A stretch of DNA of 64,000 bases. Source: Parapristionchus giblindavisi (taxonomy: Eukaryota > Nematoda > Chromadorea > Rhabditida > Diplogasteridae). The notes under the pieces were generated by a model. The model worked only from the letters and a program-made list of their open reading frames with translations. It did not search any database and was not told where the DNA came from. Below, piece after piece: positions 11,768-23,490 of this stretch. The stretch lies in the NCBI GenBank assembly GCA_943737045.1, contig CALSFV010000316.1:62001-126000 (forward strand), written 5' to 3'. Within the stretch, counting starts at the first letter, position 1. The number at the start of each line of letters is the position of its first letter. The translations under genes and the position numbers were made by a program.

Positions 11768-14700
11768 ATGGATAATTTTATCAAGCGAGGTGCTCCTCAA
11801 TCGGCCCCGGCTAATGCAACCAAGAAGAAGAAGCAGCCGACTGATTTCTTGACCGCAGCCAGTAGAAAGGTTTAAATTAATATTTACCGCATTCGTGCAC
11901 GGCTAAATTCGTGAGTATTTAGTAAAGACGATTAGTAGCGAAACAGTCAACGATATTTATAATCTTGTATGGGAACCCGCTAACAGTGTTCACATATATC
12001 TGGTTCCTCTTGTCTCCTGATGTTTTCCTAGCGGTTTTGATCTATTTTTGAGAATTTATATTTTTATTTGTAATCGTGTGGCTTTCAGTTCGAGCAGAAC
12101 AACAGTGACGTCGGTGTCGACATCGTCGGAGATCTCAAAGATAATCTGGAAAATGTCATCGGATACTATCAGCTAGTCAAGGAGTTCGAGAATATCAAGG
12201 TAAGGCCTTATCATAGATGGGCACGCTGGGGGAAAGGCTGTGCGCAAACCCGGGAATCAGGAGGCAAGGCTATGCGCGTGGCTACGCCGAAATTTTTCTT
12301 AGTAGATTCGACTGGAAACTTTCCAATTTATTGAGAGGCAAGGCTGTGCTGTGATCCGTATAGGACGGACGTCCAGAAATGCCGCGGCATTTTTGGACGT
12401 CCGTCCTATACGGAGCACCCATAAAGGACGGACGTCCAGAAATGCCGCCGCGGATATTTAGCGTAGAATGAAATGATGACACGATCGGGATGAAAAATTG
12501 TGTTGTATGTATTATGAAATTTTCTCATTATGTTTAATATGGACTGACTATGTTTATTATTGTGTTGTTAGGCTTAGAGTCCACACTACTCTACTGATTC
12601 ATTTAAATATTCTATCGATTCAGTTACTGTTCACAATTAGCAGAGTTGCTTAGTTAAGGTATGCTTAGGCTTAGAGTCCGCAGTACTCTACTGATTCATT
12701 TAAATATTCTATCGATTCAGTTACTATTCACACTCAGCAGAGTTCCTTAGTTAAGGAAAGCTTAGGCTTAGTATCCGCACTACTCTATTGATCCATTCAA
12801 TTAGTCTATCAAAGAGTCTATGTACGCAAAAATTGTTGCCTGTAACTGCATTTGTTTGTTTAAATAACAAAATAAGAAATAAGACTAATTCCGCAACTTG
12901 GCCATCCGTCGGATACGGACACGTGCCAAAAATCGGGAAAAAACCTGACCGCATTTTGAAATCCGATAACCTAACTATTCGACCTATGAGAGTCCGCACT
13001 ACTCTACTGATTCATTTACATATTCTATCGATTCAGTCGCTCTAAACAATCTGCAGAGTTCCTTAGTTAAGGTATGCTTAGGCTTAGAGTGCGCACTATA
13101 TGGTTTGGCGACCGCAATTTGGCCGTCCGCCGGATACGGATACGTATAAAAAACCTGCCCGACAACGAGATAGTTCTGCATACATAAAGATATCAATTGT
13201 TTAGACAAGATAACTTTCGCTAATGCATCGTTACATTTGTCTTAGAACCGGAGACGCGGCGGAGGGGGCTTACGGCGTAGGCACGTAAGGCAAATGTAAC
13301 GATGTATAAGAAAATCAAGAGGTCATTCAATTGACCTTAACAGTTTCACACATACAGAGACATCGAAAAACAGTCTATATACGCGAAAAAATGTTGTATG
13401 TAACTTATATGCTTGTTTAAAAAAACAAAGCAAGAAATAGGACCTATTCCACAAAATGGCTGTCATTCGGTTATGGACACGTTTCAATCTATCGAGTTTC
13501 TTTGGTTAAGGTTTTTTTAGTTTTTTAATGATCCGCACTGCTCCACTCTATCACTTTAAAAATAATTGCGGACTTATTCCAAATCGCGGGTTATATCATA
13601 TTTTCGTGGCGTTTTGCCAAATTCTCAATGTCCGCTCTCCATGCTATAGAAACGAAACTCTATAGATCCATTGACTTTATCGATCCATACTACCATCAAT
13701 CAATCGAGTTCATTTAGTTATGGCTTTCACCATTAGCAGTATATTATAAACACCGTGGGCAGCGGGCCGCCGCAGCCGTCTAAACAATTAATATTTTTGT
13801 GTATGCAGTACTATCTCGTTGTCAAGGAGGTTTTTTTCATACGTATCCGTATCCGGCGGATGGCCAAATTGCGGACGCTAAAGGCAGAATGATGAATGGT
13901 GGTATATATCGATCAAATATATTGCTAATAAGCCGCGGTCTTTTTGGACGTCCGTCCTATACTGGTGATTCGTATAGGACGGACGTCCAGAAAAGCCGCG
14001 GCATTTTTGGACGTCCGTCCTATACGGTACGGGTCACATAGAACCGTATAGGACGGACGTCCAAAAATGCCGCGGCTTTTCTGGACGTCCGTCCTATACG
14101 GTTAAGTGCATGAACGTTGGAAATCCGTTTGCTGATAAACGTGACGTCACGAAGGCTTTAACAAACCAACCCCCCCCCACGCTTGTGATGTCACATATCT
14201 CATCAAACGGTTTACCACCGTTCCTGGATACGGCTTCAGAATCAATTACTTATTGCACGAGAACACATATAAGTTTTGGATTACATCACACCCATAGTTA
14301 ATCGATATCTAGCAGAATTCAACAGTAACTAATATAATGATCGATCTGGTCCCACCACGAAATGTACCTTACTCAACGCATATACCTACCGTAATCCTTA
14401 CAGGGCGAGATTCAGCAGTTGCAATTCGCTGATCCGTATCCTACCAAGGAATATCGATTGATCGAGGTCGACAATGCGATGCTCGAGGCGTTCGAGAACG
14501 GCGAAAGGTTAGCTGATTATCGATTTTTCAATGATAGATTACTGTATTGATCGCTTTATCGATAACATTCTAGCTTCGCTTTTCGCGGAGATCCCGACGA
14601 GAATGCGGTTCTGTGCACGGGAACGAGAACCTACGAAGTGAAGGTAAACTCACAGCGTTTCTCCAACACAAAAAAATTGCGGACCGTCTGCGCTCTCTTA

Positions 14701-17700
14701 CTTTTGCGTACTCCCGCTGTTTTTCGATCTACCTTTTTCCCTGTCACAACACCATGACCGCTCGCTGAATCTCCTCCCCTGGTTTTTTTTCGTTGGCTCC
14801 CTAAATTCTCATAAAACCTGGTATATTAACAGGAAACGGAAACGTCGAACACGCTGGTCCTCACGCCCAAGATGACCGTAGCGAACGAAGTGTGCGGCGG
14901 CGTGCCGATTCTCACGACCAGAATTGTGAGGATTTAACGAAGTCTCCGCCCATTTTGTCCAATTATCGATCGGCAGGTTCCCGCGATGAAACAACACTAT
15001 CTCGAGTTGAAAGAGATGGGTTTCGTGACGAGGATGAAGTTGAAGGATATTCTGAAGAGGAGCGAACTGAGAGATCTCTGTAATGACACTAATGAAAGGT
15101 TTGACAAACGATCAATCAATAATTAGTAGATGTACAGGTATAGGTTTAATGTACTTTAAATGTAATATTGAATGATATAATAAGTTAGTTAATAATGCGT
15201 CATATGGTGTTTCGGCCGCTACGTCAATGATCAGTCAATATTGCTATTTATTGATAATTAGGGTTTATTGTTCACAGAATAAAATTGATCATTTATGATT
15301 CTCATTAGTTTCTTGCTAGAGAACACGTATTTCCACGGCATGTATTCATTATAGTGTGTCAATCCATTTCGACAATTAATCAATACCTTCAGAGTGACTC
15401 TCGAAGCGCTGCTGGATACGGTACGAATGAGCGAGGGTGAACTGATGGAGGCACTGGAGGCGTGGCCCGTGGTTGTCATTGATGGTTAGTATTCTTCAGA
15501 GAGGGCCTATCGCCAATTGCTTTGTTCTGTTTTCTATCAGCATTAATGTTTCCTTGAAACATGCAATCACCGGGCCAACATTAGTAAACATACATTGCCA
15601 TACCCTCGCAGTGCGAGGATTGACCCACTATATAAGGCCCATTTTAGGCCACTTGATAAAAGAATGAAGCTAAAAATGACGATTTTTATGCGAAAATAAC
15701 GAATTCTGTGAATCAACCCACCCTATTTCGAGAATTGACCCACTATATAAAAATAGACGGCGAGCATACGTGGGCGGGCATTGCCGCTGGAAATGAAAAT
15801 CGGGGGGTCGGAAGCAAAAAATGAAGCATTTATATGTCATTTAGAGTGATTTTTTTCGGAAAATCGGGGGGTCGGGTGCCAAAAATCGGGGGTGTATTGC
15901 CGCTAGCGGCAGTGGTGTCCACGTATGACGGCGAGGGTACCGAACATGTATGTTAGTAAAGTAACTAACGTAAGAAGACTGACAATGCGCGGCCAACGGC
16001 TTCTCTATTATTGTAAGGAATACTTACCTGTAGAATACTCTTCTCTGTTTTTTGGCGCAGGCGATTTCAAACTCTCCTCTCTCCTTATCACCCTCCTTCA
16101 TTCTCCTTTCATTATGCTCTTCTGTGCCGTCAACCACGGTCAAAATGAGTGTGTATTTGAATTATAAAATAACCTGGACTAAAACAGAGAAGTACCGAAT
16201 ACTCACTAAACCATTACTAACTAATCTGATCTTGGCAACCAGTGCATAATTCCAGGATGCTACCGTTGGTTATCGATTGATATCCGGAGGGAGCTACTCG
16301 ACGGCGCCGTTGATACCATCGATGATCTGATTCTATCCAAAGATCGATCAATAACCATTGATCTACTTCGAACCAATCTCAAGGACACTACCAAGTGAGT
16401 GGTTACGGTAGTCAGTTGACGATATTGATCTATCGTAATCCGATAGATCTACCGTAATCCCTCCCTGCAGATATCCAGACGAATTGCTCGAGTGGCTGCT
16501 TCGAACACATTTCAAGCAGGTTGAGACCACGGAAGAAGATGGTATGATCTTTGATTTTTCGCTGGTCAATATCCTATGTGGTGATGTACCATAATGTCGA
16601 ATCAGTTTATGATCCATGGTGCGGGTACAGTAACCTCAACCCCCTGATTCAGGAACGTCGTCCATCGGCTACATCGCATCGCACGATGCGTTCTGCAGGA
16701 CGAGAGCTCGCCAGCTATTGCCGCTCGTCAAGAGCTACTCATTAGAGGAATTCGAACAGAAGATTGAGAAGATTGTGCCCATTGGAGTGGTACTCAAGTA
16801 ATAATAATTATTATTTTAATTTAAAAATTTTTAATAATATTAATAATTATTATTACTGTTAATTTCAAGTGAGGCATTTTTCTGTTGTTGCGATTCCTTT
16901 TTTTAGCAGATTGAAGAAATTTTTTTACTGATAATTTTGCATTAAAATTCAGAACATTTTCTTCATAATCATGTTTAGCGATTACTGTATCTACAATACT
17001 GCCATTGCTGAGATCACTGTATCCCGAGGAGCGTACAGTGCTGGCCAATTTTCTAACATATTTTGGTTTTTCAGCCATAACTTTCTTCGCAGTCAATCGT
17101 TTCTCTTCATTTTTTACTATGTTTGTATAGATGATACTGTGATATAGTGACCCTATTTTTATCGAGATTGGATCACATACAACGGAATAGTGGACAATTT
17201 ACGAAAAATGACAATTTTCAGCGAATTCAGCACCTGGGCATATCGGCCATTGGAGTCACCGGAGCAGCTTGGATTCAGTTCTACGTGTGGAATCTGTGTG
17301 CTGCAATGACTGTTGAAAAGTATCAACGTGTGGGGTTGATCAGGTTATCGACGATGGAGGCGAGAATCGCAGACGAAGCGCGTTGAAGCTGCTCGGACTT
17401 CTCGGTCGCGTTATTTTCTTTTCTCTTCCTTCTATCCCTTCACAGCACGCTCCAATACCTCCCATATGTGTAGTATGATGTTTAGGGAACATGATTTACT
17501 TTATCCATCCATCTACCGGACCCTACTACGGTGTAACTAGGCGACAACATGAGGTGGACCATCGCTTGAGATCGTTATCCAGCACCATAACGAAGGCGCG
17601 GCGGCGCGTGGCTTGGACCCAGGACATTATCGTCTTATCCCAGATGTTCTCGATACTGTGGGAATCGTAAATGCTCTACATCCGAAACCGGGGACCCATT

Positions 17701-19069
17701 CCGCGGCGGGAAAAGCATCCCCAGATAAGGACACTGCCACCAACATGCTTGACCGTCGGGCAATGAAACTTGGGTACGATGAGAAGGCCGGTAGTACAAC
17801 GAACCCACTTCGTACCGTCACTACCGAAGAGGTTGTGCATGCTGTCGTCGGTATTGGCCACCATATCTTACTCCTCGCGGGTCCATTGCAGATGGTAGCG
17901 GGGCCCTTATCACTCGTGCTTTTCGATTCTTGTTCGGGGATGCTTCTCCCACCGTGGAATGGGTCCCCGGTTTCGGATGTAGAGCATTTACGATCGCTAC
18001 AGTATCGAGAACATCTGGGAGAAGACGATAATGTCCTGGGTCCAAGCCACGTGCCGCCGCGCCTTCGCTATGCTGCTGGATAACGGTCTCAAGCGTTGGT
18101 CCACCTCATGTTGTCGCCTAGTTACACCGTAGTAGGGTCCGGTAGATGGATGGATATAGTAAATCATGTTTCCTAAACATCATACTGCACATATGGGAGG
18201 TGTTAAAGCGTGCTGTGAAGGGATAGAAGGAAGAGAAAGGAAAAGAACGCGGCCGAGAAGTCCGAGCAGCTTCAACGCGCTTCGGCTGCGATTCTCGCCT
18301 CCATCGTCGATAACCTGATCAACCCCATACCTTGATACTTTCCAACAGTCATTGCAGCACACAGATTCCACACGTAGAACTGAATCCAAGCTGCCCCGGT
18401 GACTCCAATGGCCGATATGCCCAGGTGCTGAATTCGCTGAAAATTGTCATTTTTCGTAAATTGACCACTATTCCGTTGTATGTGGTCCAATCTCGATACA
18501 AATAGGGTCACTATATCACAGTATCATCTATACAAACATACTAAAACATGAAGAGAAACGGTTGACTGCGAAGAAAGTTATGGCTGAAAAACCAAAATAT
18601 GTTAGAATATTGGCCAGCACTGTAGCTATCGTAATCACAATTCCAGATGGGAGTACCTTGACGGACTGGCGCTGCGCACAACGTCAGTAACGCACGGCGA
18701 GCGCATCGAGTACTTTGACGCGGAAGATCTGCCCGAGAACCCGAGAGAAAGGTATACTGTAGTCGGGAGAATTATTGATTGATATCATTCCTTACTTTAC
18801 TTTAAGCTTAACTCTGCTGTTATTGTTATTAGGGTACTGTATCATTTTGGATTCTCGTTCACTAATCCTCTTAGATTATCGATTGATTTACCGTAGCGAC
18901 TATCGATTGACCTACAGTAATCCTACTACAGTAATCCTCTTTGAGACTATCGATTTTGTTCACCACTCGTCCTACGTGGACAGCAGAGGAGGCAGCTCCG
19001 TTCATGACTGGCGTGCTCCCACGAGGAACTACCGTACAGGGAGTGCTCCTTCAACACTGCAGGCATGCC

Positions 19070-19072
<3 letters not shown>
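11768..19072 (+). CDS. DSCC1: Sister chromatid cohesion protein DCC1
   Basis: Subunit of the alternative clamp loader CTF18-RFC (with CTF8), which acts on PCNA and supports cohesion during S phase in the nucleus. Twelve exons give 426 codons plus stop: 11768-11869, 12089-12199, 14404-14507, 14574-14643, 14833-14925, 14977-15098, 15393-15484, 16256-16394, 16471-16541, 16653-16797, 18647-18751, 18946-19072; every phase fits. Family signatures are FRGDPDENAVLCTGTRTYEVK (about residues 107-127), TSNTLVLTP, GCYRWLSID, FDAEDLPENPRER and the C-terminal RPTWTAEEAAPFM. An N-terminal extension relative to human carries a basic KKKKQP stretch, possibly a nuclear signal. Human DSCC1 is 393 residues. The intron before exon 11 holds a Tc1-like element. 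The stop codon is the first TAA of a TAA microsatellite. Confidence 0.92.
12356..12413. repeat. 58-bp palindrome, copy 1
   Basis: Near-perfect inverted repeat CCGTATAGGACGGACGTCC ... GGACGTCCGTCCTATACGG with a GCCGCGGC centre. A half copy follows at 12422-12455. The same palindrome recurs twice at 13971-14101. DSCC1 intron 2. Confidence 0.85.
12569..13098. repeat. 97-bp tandem repeat, interrupted
   Basis: Units start TTAGGCTTAGAGTCC and include ATTCTATCGATTCAG and GAGTTCCTTAGTTAAGG. Copies lie at 12569-12665, 12666-12762 and 12985-13080, and a partial one starts at 12763. The third unit is broken by a segment (about 12800-12988) that ends TTCGACCTATG, the terminus of the 41-bp-repeat MITE. 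Confidence 0.75.
13108..13180. repeat. Inverted partner of 13797-13875
   Basis: CAATTTGGCCGTCCGCCGG followed by ATACGGATACGTA, and then AACCTGCC and CGACAACGAGATAGT, reappear in reverse complement at 13797-13875, about 620 bp away. Probably the two ends of one insertion in DSCC1 intron 2. Confidence 0.65.
13224..13305. repeat. Hairpin MITE (ATCGTTACATTTG family), copy 1
   Basis: Inverted ends GCATCGTTACATTTG and CAAATGTAACGATGT surround a GC-rich GACGCGGCGGAGG core. Related copies are at 24578-24675 and 55863-55970. Confidence 0.75.
13971..14101. repeat. Two further 58-bp palindromes
   Basis: Two GGACGGACGTCC palindromes, at 13971-14027 and 14044-14101, lie side by side and are preceded by a half copy at 13931-13965. 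All share the GCCGCGGC centre seen at 12356-12413. Such doublets can form strong cruciforms. Confidence 0.85.
14107..14250. repeat. TGACGTCA-bearing dispersed repeat, copy 1
   Basis: Contains AAACGTGACGTCACGAAGGC and, inverted, GCTTGTGATGTCACA, with AAACGG words and a GTTCCTGGATACGG right edge. Relatives lie at 47390-47525 and 49260-49400. Confidence 0.6.
15585..15780. repeat. ACCCACTATATAA-type dispersed repeat
   Basis: Carries CCCTCGCAGTGCGAGG, two GACCCACTATATAA words and GGCCCATTTTAGGCCACTTG. Related copies occur near 1440-1500, 27350-27540, 35740-35830, 44440-44530, 50690-50815, 56870-56930, 60105-60250 and 63355-63450. DSCC1 intron 7 (15485-16255); the rest of that intron includes a GGGGGTCGG-rich patch at 15800-15900. 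Confidence 0.65.
17036..18622. mobile_element. Tc1-like foldback transposon
   Basis: The termini are CAGTGCTGGCCAA and its complement, flanked by TA (17034-17035 and 18623-18624). CAGTGCTGGCCAA is the known start of C. elegans Tc1. The arms are inverted over about 700 bp each, so the 1587-bp element is almost one palindrome. Its right part, like its left, encodes a mirrored Tc1 transposase piece (minus-strand 17676-17864, with GGSVLIWGCFSRRGMGP), broken soon after. It lies in DSCC1 intron 10 (16798-18646). Confidence 0.85.
17676..17864 (-). pseudogene. Tc1-family transposase fragment
   Basis: The translation contains KWVRCTTGLLIVPKFHCPTV and HVGGSVLIWGCFSRRGMGP. This corresponds to the Tc1 core just after the second catalytic region, normally GGGSVMVWGCFS. 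It terminates right after this motif, and a partial mirror copy lies opposite in the other arm. It cannot encode an active enzyme; relatives elsewhere could supply transposase (inference). Confidence 0.8.

Positions 19073-19131
<59 letters not shown>
19070..19131. repeat. (TAA)n microsatellite at DSCC1 stop
   Basis: About 20 AAT/TAA units start with the stop codon of DSCC1, so the 3'UTR begins with the tract. Reading frames here give artificial poly-Ile or poly-Leu. Confidence 0.9.
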
Positions 19132-19133
<2 letters not shown>

Positions 19134-19247
19134 TTTAAAATTTTTGAAAATAAAGGAAGAGCAGAGAAAATTCTTTTACATGCTCGGACAACTAGATTTG
19201 ACACTGTATAAATAAGATACTATATTTGATATCTTGAACTCTCTCCA

Positions 19248-21002
19248 ATTAATCTGCAGTCACATTGAATGAGATGTACAATGGCTGAAACACGAGTACA
19301 CCAAGTGATCAGATGATGCCTTTGGGTGTACTCTCTATCTATTATATCGCATTTATGTTAAAATTTCGTTCGATATTTCCATTCTGCAGAATTTACGGTT
19401 GCACGTCTCCGTCGTTACCGCATATCAGGCATATTTCCTAAGAATTGACCAAAATCCACTGATTTACTACACACTTTTGAGTTGACCCCCTCTTTTCTCC
19501 ACTGTTTTCGATGCCCCTTGGGTAGGACATCCCAGATCCAGAGTAGCAAGGATGGTAGATCAAACATCTCTCCAGGAGCTCACGTCAAAGTTCGTCGTTG
19601 AGGCTCCTTCCGATGCGATTATCACGGCTCACAGTAGAGCTATGAAAAAGTTTCCAACAAATGAGATGTGTATTTTCTCGGGTACTTTCAGATAAAAATG
19701 CAAAAATGCAACTTTTTAATTTTTTATTCCCTAAGGAATTGATCGCGTTCCATAGTCCCGGGAAAGGTTTTTCAAAAGCGCAATTGATAGAGCTCGTTCA
19801 CAGCTTTCATTTAAGCTCTTGAGAGACGATTTTCATGGGGATTTGACTGAACTACGTCCAAAAAACTGCATTTGAATGCTGGTAGATCACTAATGAAAGC
19901 TTTGATCTACTCGAAATTGTCGGTTCCTTGACAGGATTGTCCTGTAACATACCGGAGAAAGGGCTGAGGATCATTCCGACGTTGATTCGCTCACTTATGC
20001 TCGTGTTGCTCTCGCTGCAGCCAAACCAGCGAAATGAGCCCATTCTGATGGTTCCTGGTATTGATTTACCGATCAATACCGAAGATATATTCAAGTTGTA
20101 GCTATCCGGCTCACTGGCCAAGTGATCGATGTTCCTCGAAGAATTCCAGAGCGAATTTTCGTTGGTCTGAATCTATCCCATTCGACGTAGCCATCTTGGA
20201 TGCTCATTTACTGGTTCGAACTGGGATATTCTCTCATATATGCAGTACTCATCGGTCAGTCAATACCAGGAACCATCAGAAGGGACTCCTTTCGCTGGTT
20301 TGGCTGCAGCGAGAGCAACACGAACATAAATGAGCGAATCAACGTCAGAATGATCCTCAGCCCTTTCTCCGGTATGTTACAGGACAATCCTGTCAAGGAA
20401 CCGACAATTTCGAGTAGATCAAAGCTTTCATTAGTGATCTACCAGCATTCAAATGCAGTTTTTTGGACGTAGTTCAGTCAAATCCCCATGAAAATCGTCT
20501 CTCAAGAGCTTAAATGAAAGCTGTGAACGAGCTTTATCGATTGAGCTTTCGAAAAAATCTTTCCCGGGACTATGGAACGCGATCAATTCCTTAGGGAACA
20601 AAAAATTAAAAAGTTGCATTTTTACATTTTTATCTGAAAGTACTCGAGAAAATACACATTTCATCTGTTGGAAACTTTTTCATAGCTCTACTGTGAGCCG
20701 TGATAATCGCATCGGAAAGATCCTCAACGACGAACTTTGACGTGGGCTACTGGAGAGATGTTTGATCTACCATCCTTGCTAATCTGGTTCTGGGATGTCC
20801 TACCCAAGGGGCATCGAAAACAGTGGAGAAAAGAGGGGGTCAACTCAAAAGTGTGTAGTAGAATCGGTCAATTCTTAGGAAAGATGCCTGATATACAATT
20901 GGAAAAGCTGATCTCAAAAGGCGACCAAACCCTTCTTCTGATAGCTTGGTGTATTCGTGTCTCAGCCACTGTACATCTCATTTGAATGAGACTGCAGACC
21001 CC
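19248..21002. mobile_element. Foldback element downstream of DSCC1
   Basis: The outer inverted ends contain CTGCAGTCACATTGAATGAG and ACACGAGTACACCAAGTGAT (left), with complements at 20938-21000. The interior, about 19425-20900, is another palindrome of roughly 700-bp arms. Each arm contains the same roughly 89-codon open frame (minus 19852-20121 and plus 20200-20472), so those frames are mirror copies rather than evidence for genes. The same outer ends recur at 34098-34190 / 34440-34545, and the right end at 24690-24800. Confidence 0.75.
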
Positions 21003-21029
21003 AATACATTTCGCTAAAGCTGAATGAAT

Positions 21030-21665
21030 GATTACAATAATTCCTACTCTACTTCCAGAGCTGAAACCTCGCCCACGGGTTCGAAGATCTTCTGTGGCCT
21101 CAAACCACTGTAACATATCGAACATATATACTGTTTATGCATGCTTCTATCATATCACAATCGAGATAAACTTGAATCATTCTCAATTCGTATTTGTGTT
21201 ATATACGCATTATATCTGAGATACCGAATGATCTTTGATCTCTACGATCTCTGTTGTGGTCTATGGGATTATTAGGCAATTGTGTACAATAGCGATTCAA
21301 GAAGCAATGAATGGAAACAAGGCGAAAATACCAACCCTAACTATAAATGGTAATGGAAATAGAGGAAATACAATATATAGTAGTAGAAAGTAGTGGCGAT
21401 GTTAGGTATTGAGGGTCATATCACAGACTTTGGAAAATTGAGAAAACTTTGGGCTACAACAAGTGGACAGTTAGGCGAAACAAAAATACAACAACAACTT
21501 GAACCTGACAATATGACGGTAGGGAATCATTAATAGTAGAGATGGACAACAACACTACGAACGAATCGATAATATGTAGAAATAAATCGATAATTATTGA
21601 CAAATTAATCAACAATCAACGAAATCGAAGCGGTTCTCGTAGAAATCAATCGATAATCATTGATT
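21030..21665. repeat. About 0.63-kb triplicated segment, copy 1
   Basis: Starts near GAGCTGAAACCTCGCCCACG and runs through TTTGGGCTACAACAAGTGG to TCGTAGAAATCAATCGATAA. Two more copies are at 24826-25482 and 34660-35290, each directly right of the same foldback right end. Copy 3 abuts the DHDDS stop codon. Confidence 0.85.
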
Positions 21666-22094
21666 AAAACGCACTCTCAATAACAGCGGAGGGGTAGCGA
21701 CAGGGGGAGGGCACAAAGTTTCAAAATCATCCTAGATCACTCATATTTGATGGTTAGAGTCCCTAGGGGTGGGATACACTTCAGCCAAAAAAATTGGCCC
21801 GAATTACCGATTTTTGATCTACCAAAAGTGTAAAAATCAAATTGATTTTTTCCAATCTTGTCATATATCATTCGAAAGAGCGTTGAAAGTTAAGTAAAAC
21901 TGACAAGTTTCAGAAGATTTCGTTCATTCGTTTTTGAAAAAAATCCGGTTTTGCGAAAAAATGCAAGATTTTTTTCCTTTCGTTAAATAGCAGAACACTT
22001 TCTAGAAATCCCTTATTCCTGACCCAGTTGAAATCTTGTGTAAAAATAGCAGGGTTATCCGAATAACACACTCATTTTAAAAATCTGCGTTCCG

Positions 22095-22180
22095 GAATAT
22101 GACATATTGGCAAAAAAAACTAGCGCTTTTTACCGTTACAATTCGCGACGCAGGTTCGATTCCGACTGTAGGTCGAAATT
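22095..22180 (+). tRNA. tRNA-like sequence in left foldback arm
   Basis: A perfect B box GGTTCGATTCC follows AACTAGCGC and a GTTACAATT stretch. No acceptor stem or full cloverleaf could be drawn, so this is a tRNA-like or pseudo-tRNA sequence. Its inverted partner is at 23410-23490. Confidence 0.4.
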
Positions 22181-22789
22181 TTTGCAAATTTTTAAAAGTT
22201 CCGTTTTGGCTCCTAATCGTCTTTTTTCGATGTTCTGGACTGTTTTAATTGGTTTTCGTAATACGCCACATGATTTCTAGTTATTTCAGTTGTTTTTTTT
22301 TCTGTGACGAGAACTAATTTTCTAATGCAGATCACTCAAATCGATAAAAGTATTGACCGTATAAAATACACTTGTTTATTTGGTACGAGAGTAGCCAGCC
22401 AGAGCTACAATGAATTTCTATGTTTAGAGAGAAAGTCCAAGCGAGATAGTACTTCAGAGAAAGTGTGTAGAAGAGAAGGGAGAGAAACGGGTAGATCGAT
22501 AGAATATTTCTGCGTTTAGCAGCAGCAGCAAGGCAATTACACAAGTACATTTTATACCGATCGATAAGATTGTTTTGTAACATCGTAAAAACAATAATGG
22601 ACTTTCGATACGAATAGGTACATGAATATTTTCGTGAACAAACTGTGAAGACAGAAAGGTAGCAAAAGTTATTCTGCATACCATACATAAATTATTTTAT
22701 ACTAATTCAGCTTATTGATCGCAAGAATCATGAATGAATCATTCTTGATCGTGCATGCAAAGGCGCGAAATTTTGAAAATTGGAAAGTT

Positions 22790-22856
22790 TTGCAATAGGT
22801 TACGAACTCGCTGTTACGTTAACTAAACAGCGCTTTTACCACTACGCCACGCGATT
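22790..22856 (-). tRNA. tRNA-like sequence, foldback interior
   Basis: On the minus strand GCGTGGCGTAGTGGTAAAAG has an excellent A box (TGGCGTAGTGG), and GAGTTCGTAACC is a degenerate B box about 40 nt later. Stems are incomplete, so a functional tRNA is unlikely. Confidence 0.35.
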
Positions 22857-23409
22857 GATGAATCTTCGTGATAAATTCTTGTATATCACATGTCCCTTGC
22901 ATATCAGATATGTTATATTTTTGCATATACATTCGATAGCCTCCATCTTTAACATTGACAAAAAAAAAGAAAACAAAGTAGAATAAGAGCGAAACGTTCT
23001 ACAATCGATGTGGATAGCGATGAAGTAAATTTCGATATAGAATTGAGGAATTTGCTGAACGAATTGGATAATAGCGAAGTTTGATTCAATTGACGATGAT
23101 GTGTTGATATTTTATGAAGATCTAATGGTCACTTCCATCAGAAACAACATGAACGAAATTTTTAGCATGGACGAAACAATTGATAATTCTGAATATTCAA
23201 ATGATGACGATGTATGTGCTTGATTTCCCAAATTTTCATTTGATAAACATGTTTAAAAATAGAAACTTCCACTTTTAGAACTCGTCACAGAAAAACAACA
23301 ACTGAAATTACTAGAAATCATGTGGCGTATTATGAAAACCAATTAAAACAGTCCAGAACATCGAAAAAAGATGATTAGGAGCCAAAACGGAACTTTAAAA
23401 AATTTGCAA

Positions 23410-23490
23410 AAATTTTGATCCGCAGCAGGAATCGAACCTGCGACGAGAATTGTAACGCTAAAAAGCGCTAGTTTTTTGCCAATATGTCGT
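23410..23490 (-). tRNA. tRNA-like sequence in right foldback arm
   Basis: The minus strand reads TCGCAGGTTCGATTCCTGC. This gives a perfect five-pair T stem (GCAGG/CCTGC) with a canonical loop, preceded by AGCGCTTTTTAGCGTTACAA. The T arm is better preserved than in the left arm, but no full cloverleaf was found. Confidence 0.4.

Noticed and set aside
18775..19215. 146-codon open frame with a long isoleucine run
   Set aside because: The run is a TAA microsatellite read in another frame. The true product here is the last exon of DSCC1 in a different frame.
19852..20472. Two nearly identical 89-codon frames on opposite strands
   Set aside because: They are the two arms of one palindrome read in opposite directions, with no start context, splice signals or recognised domain.
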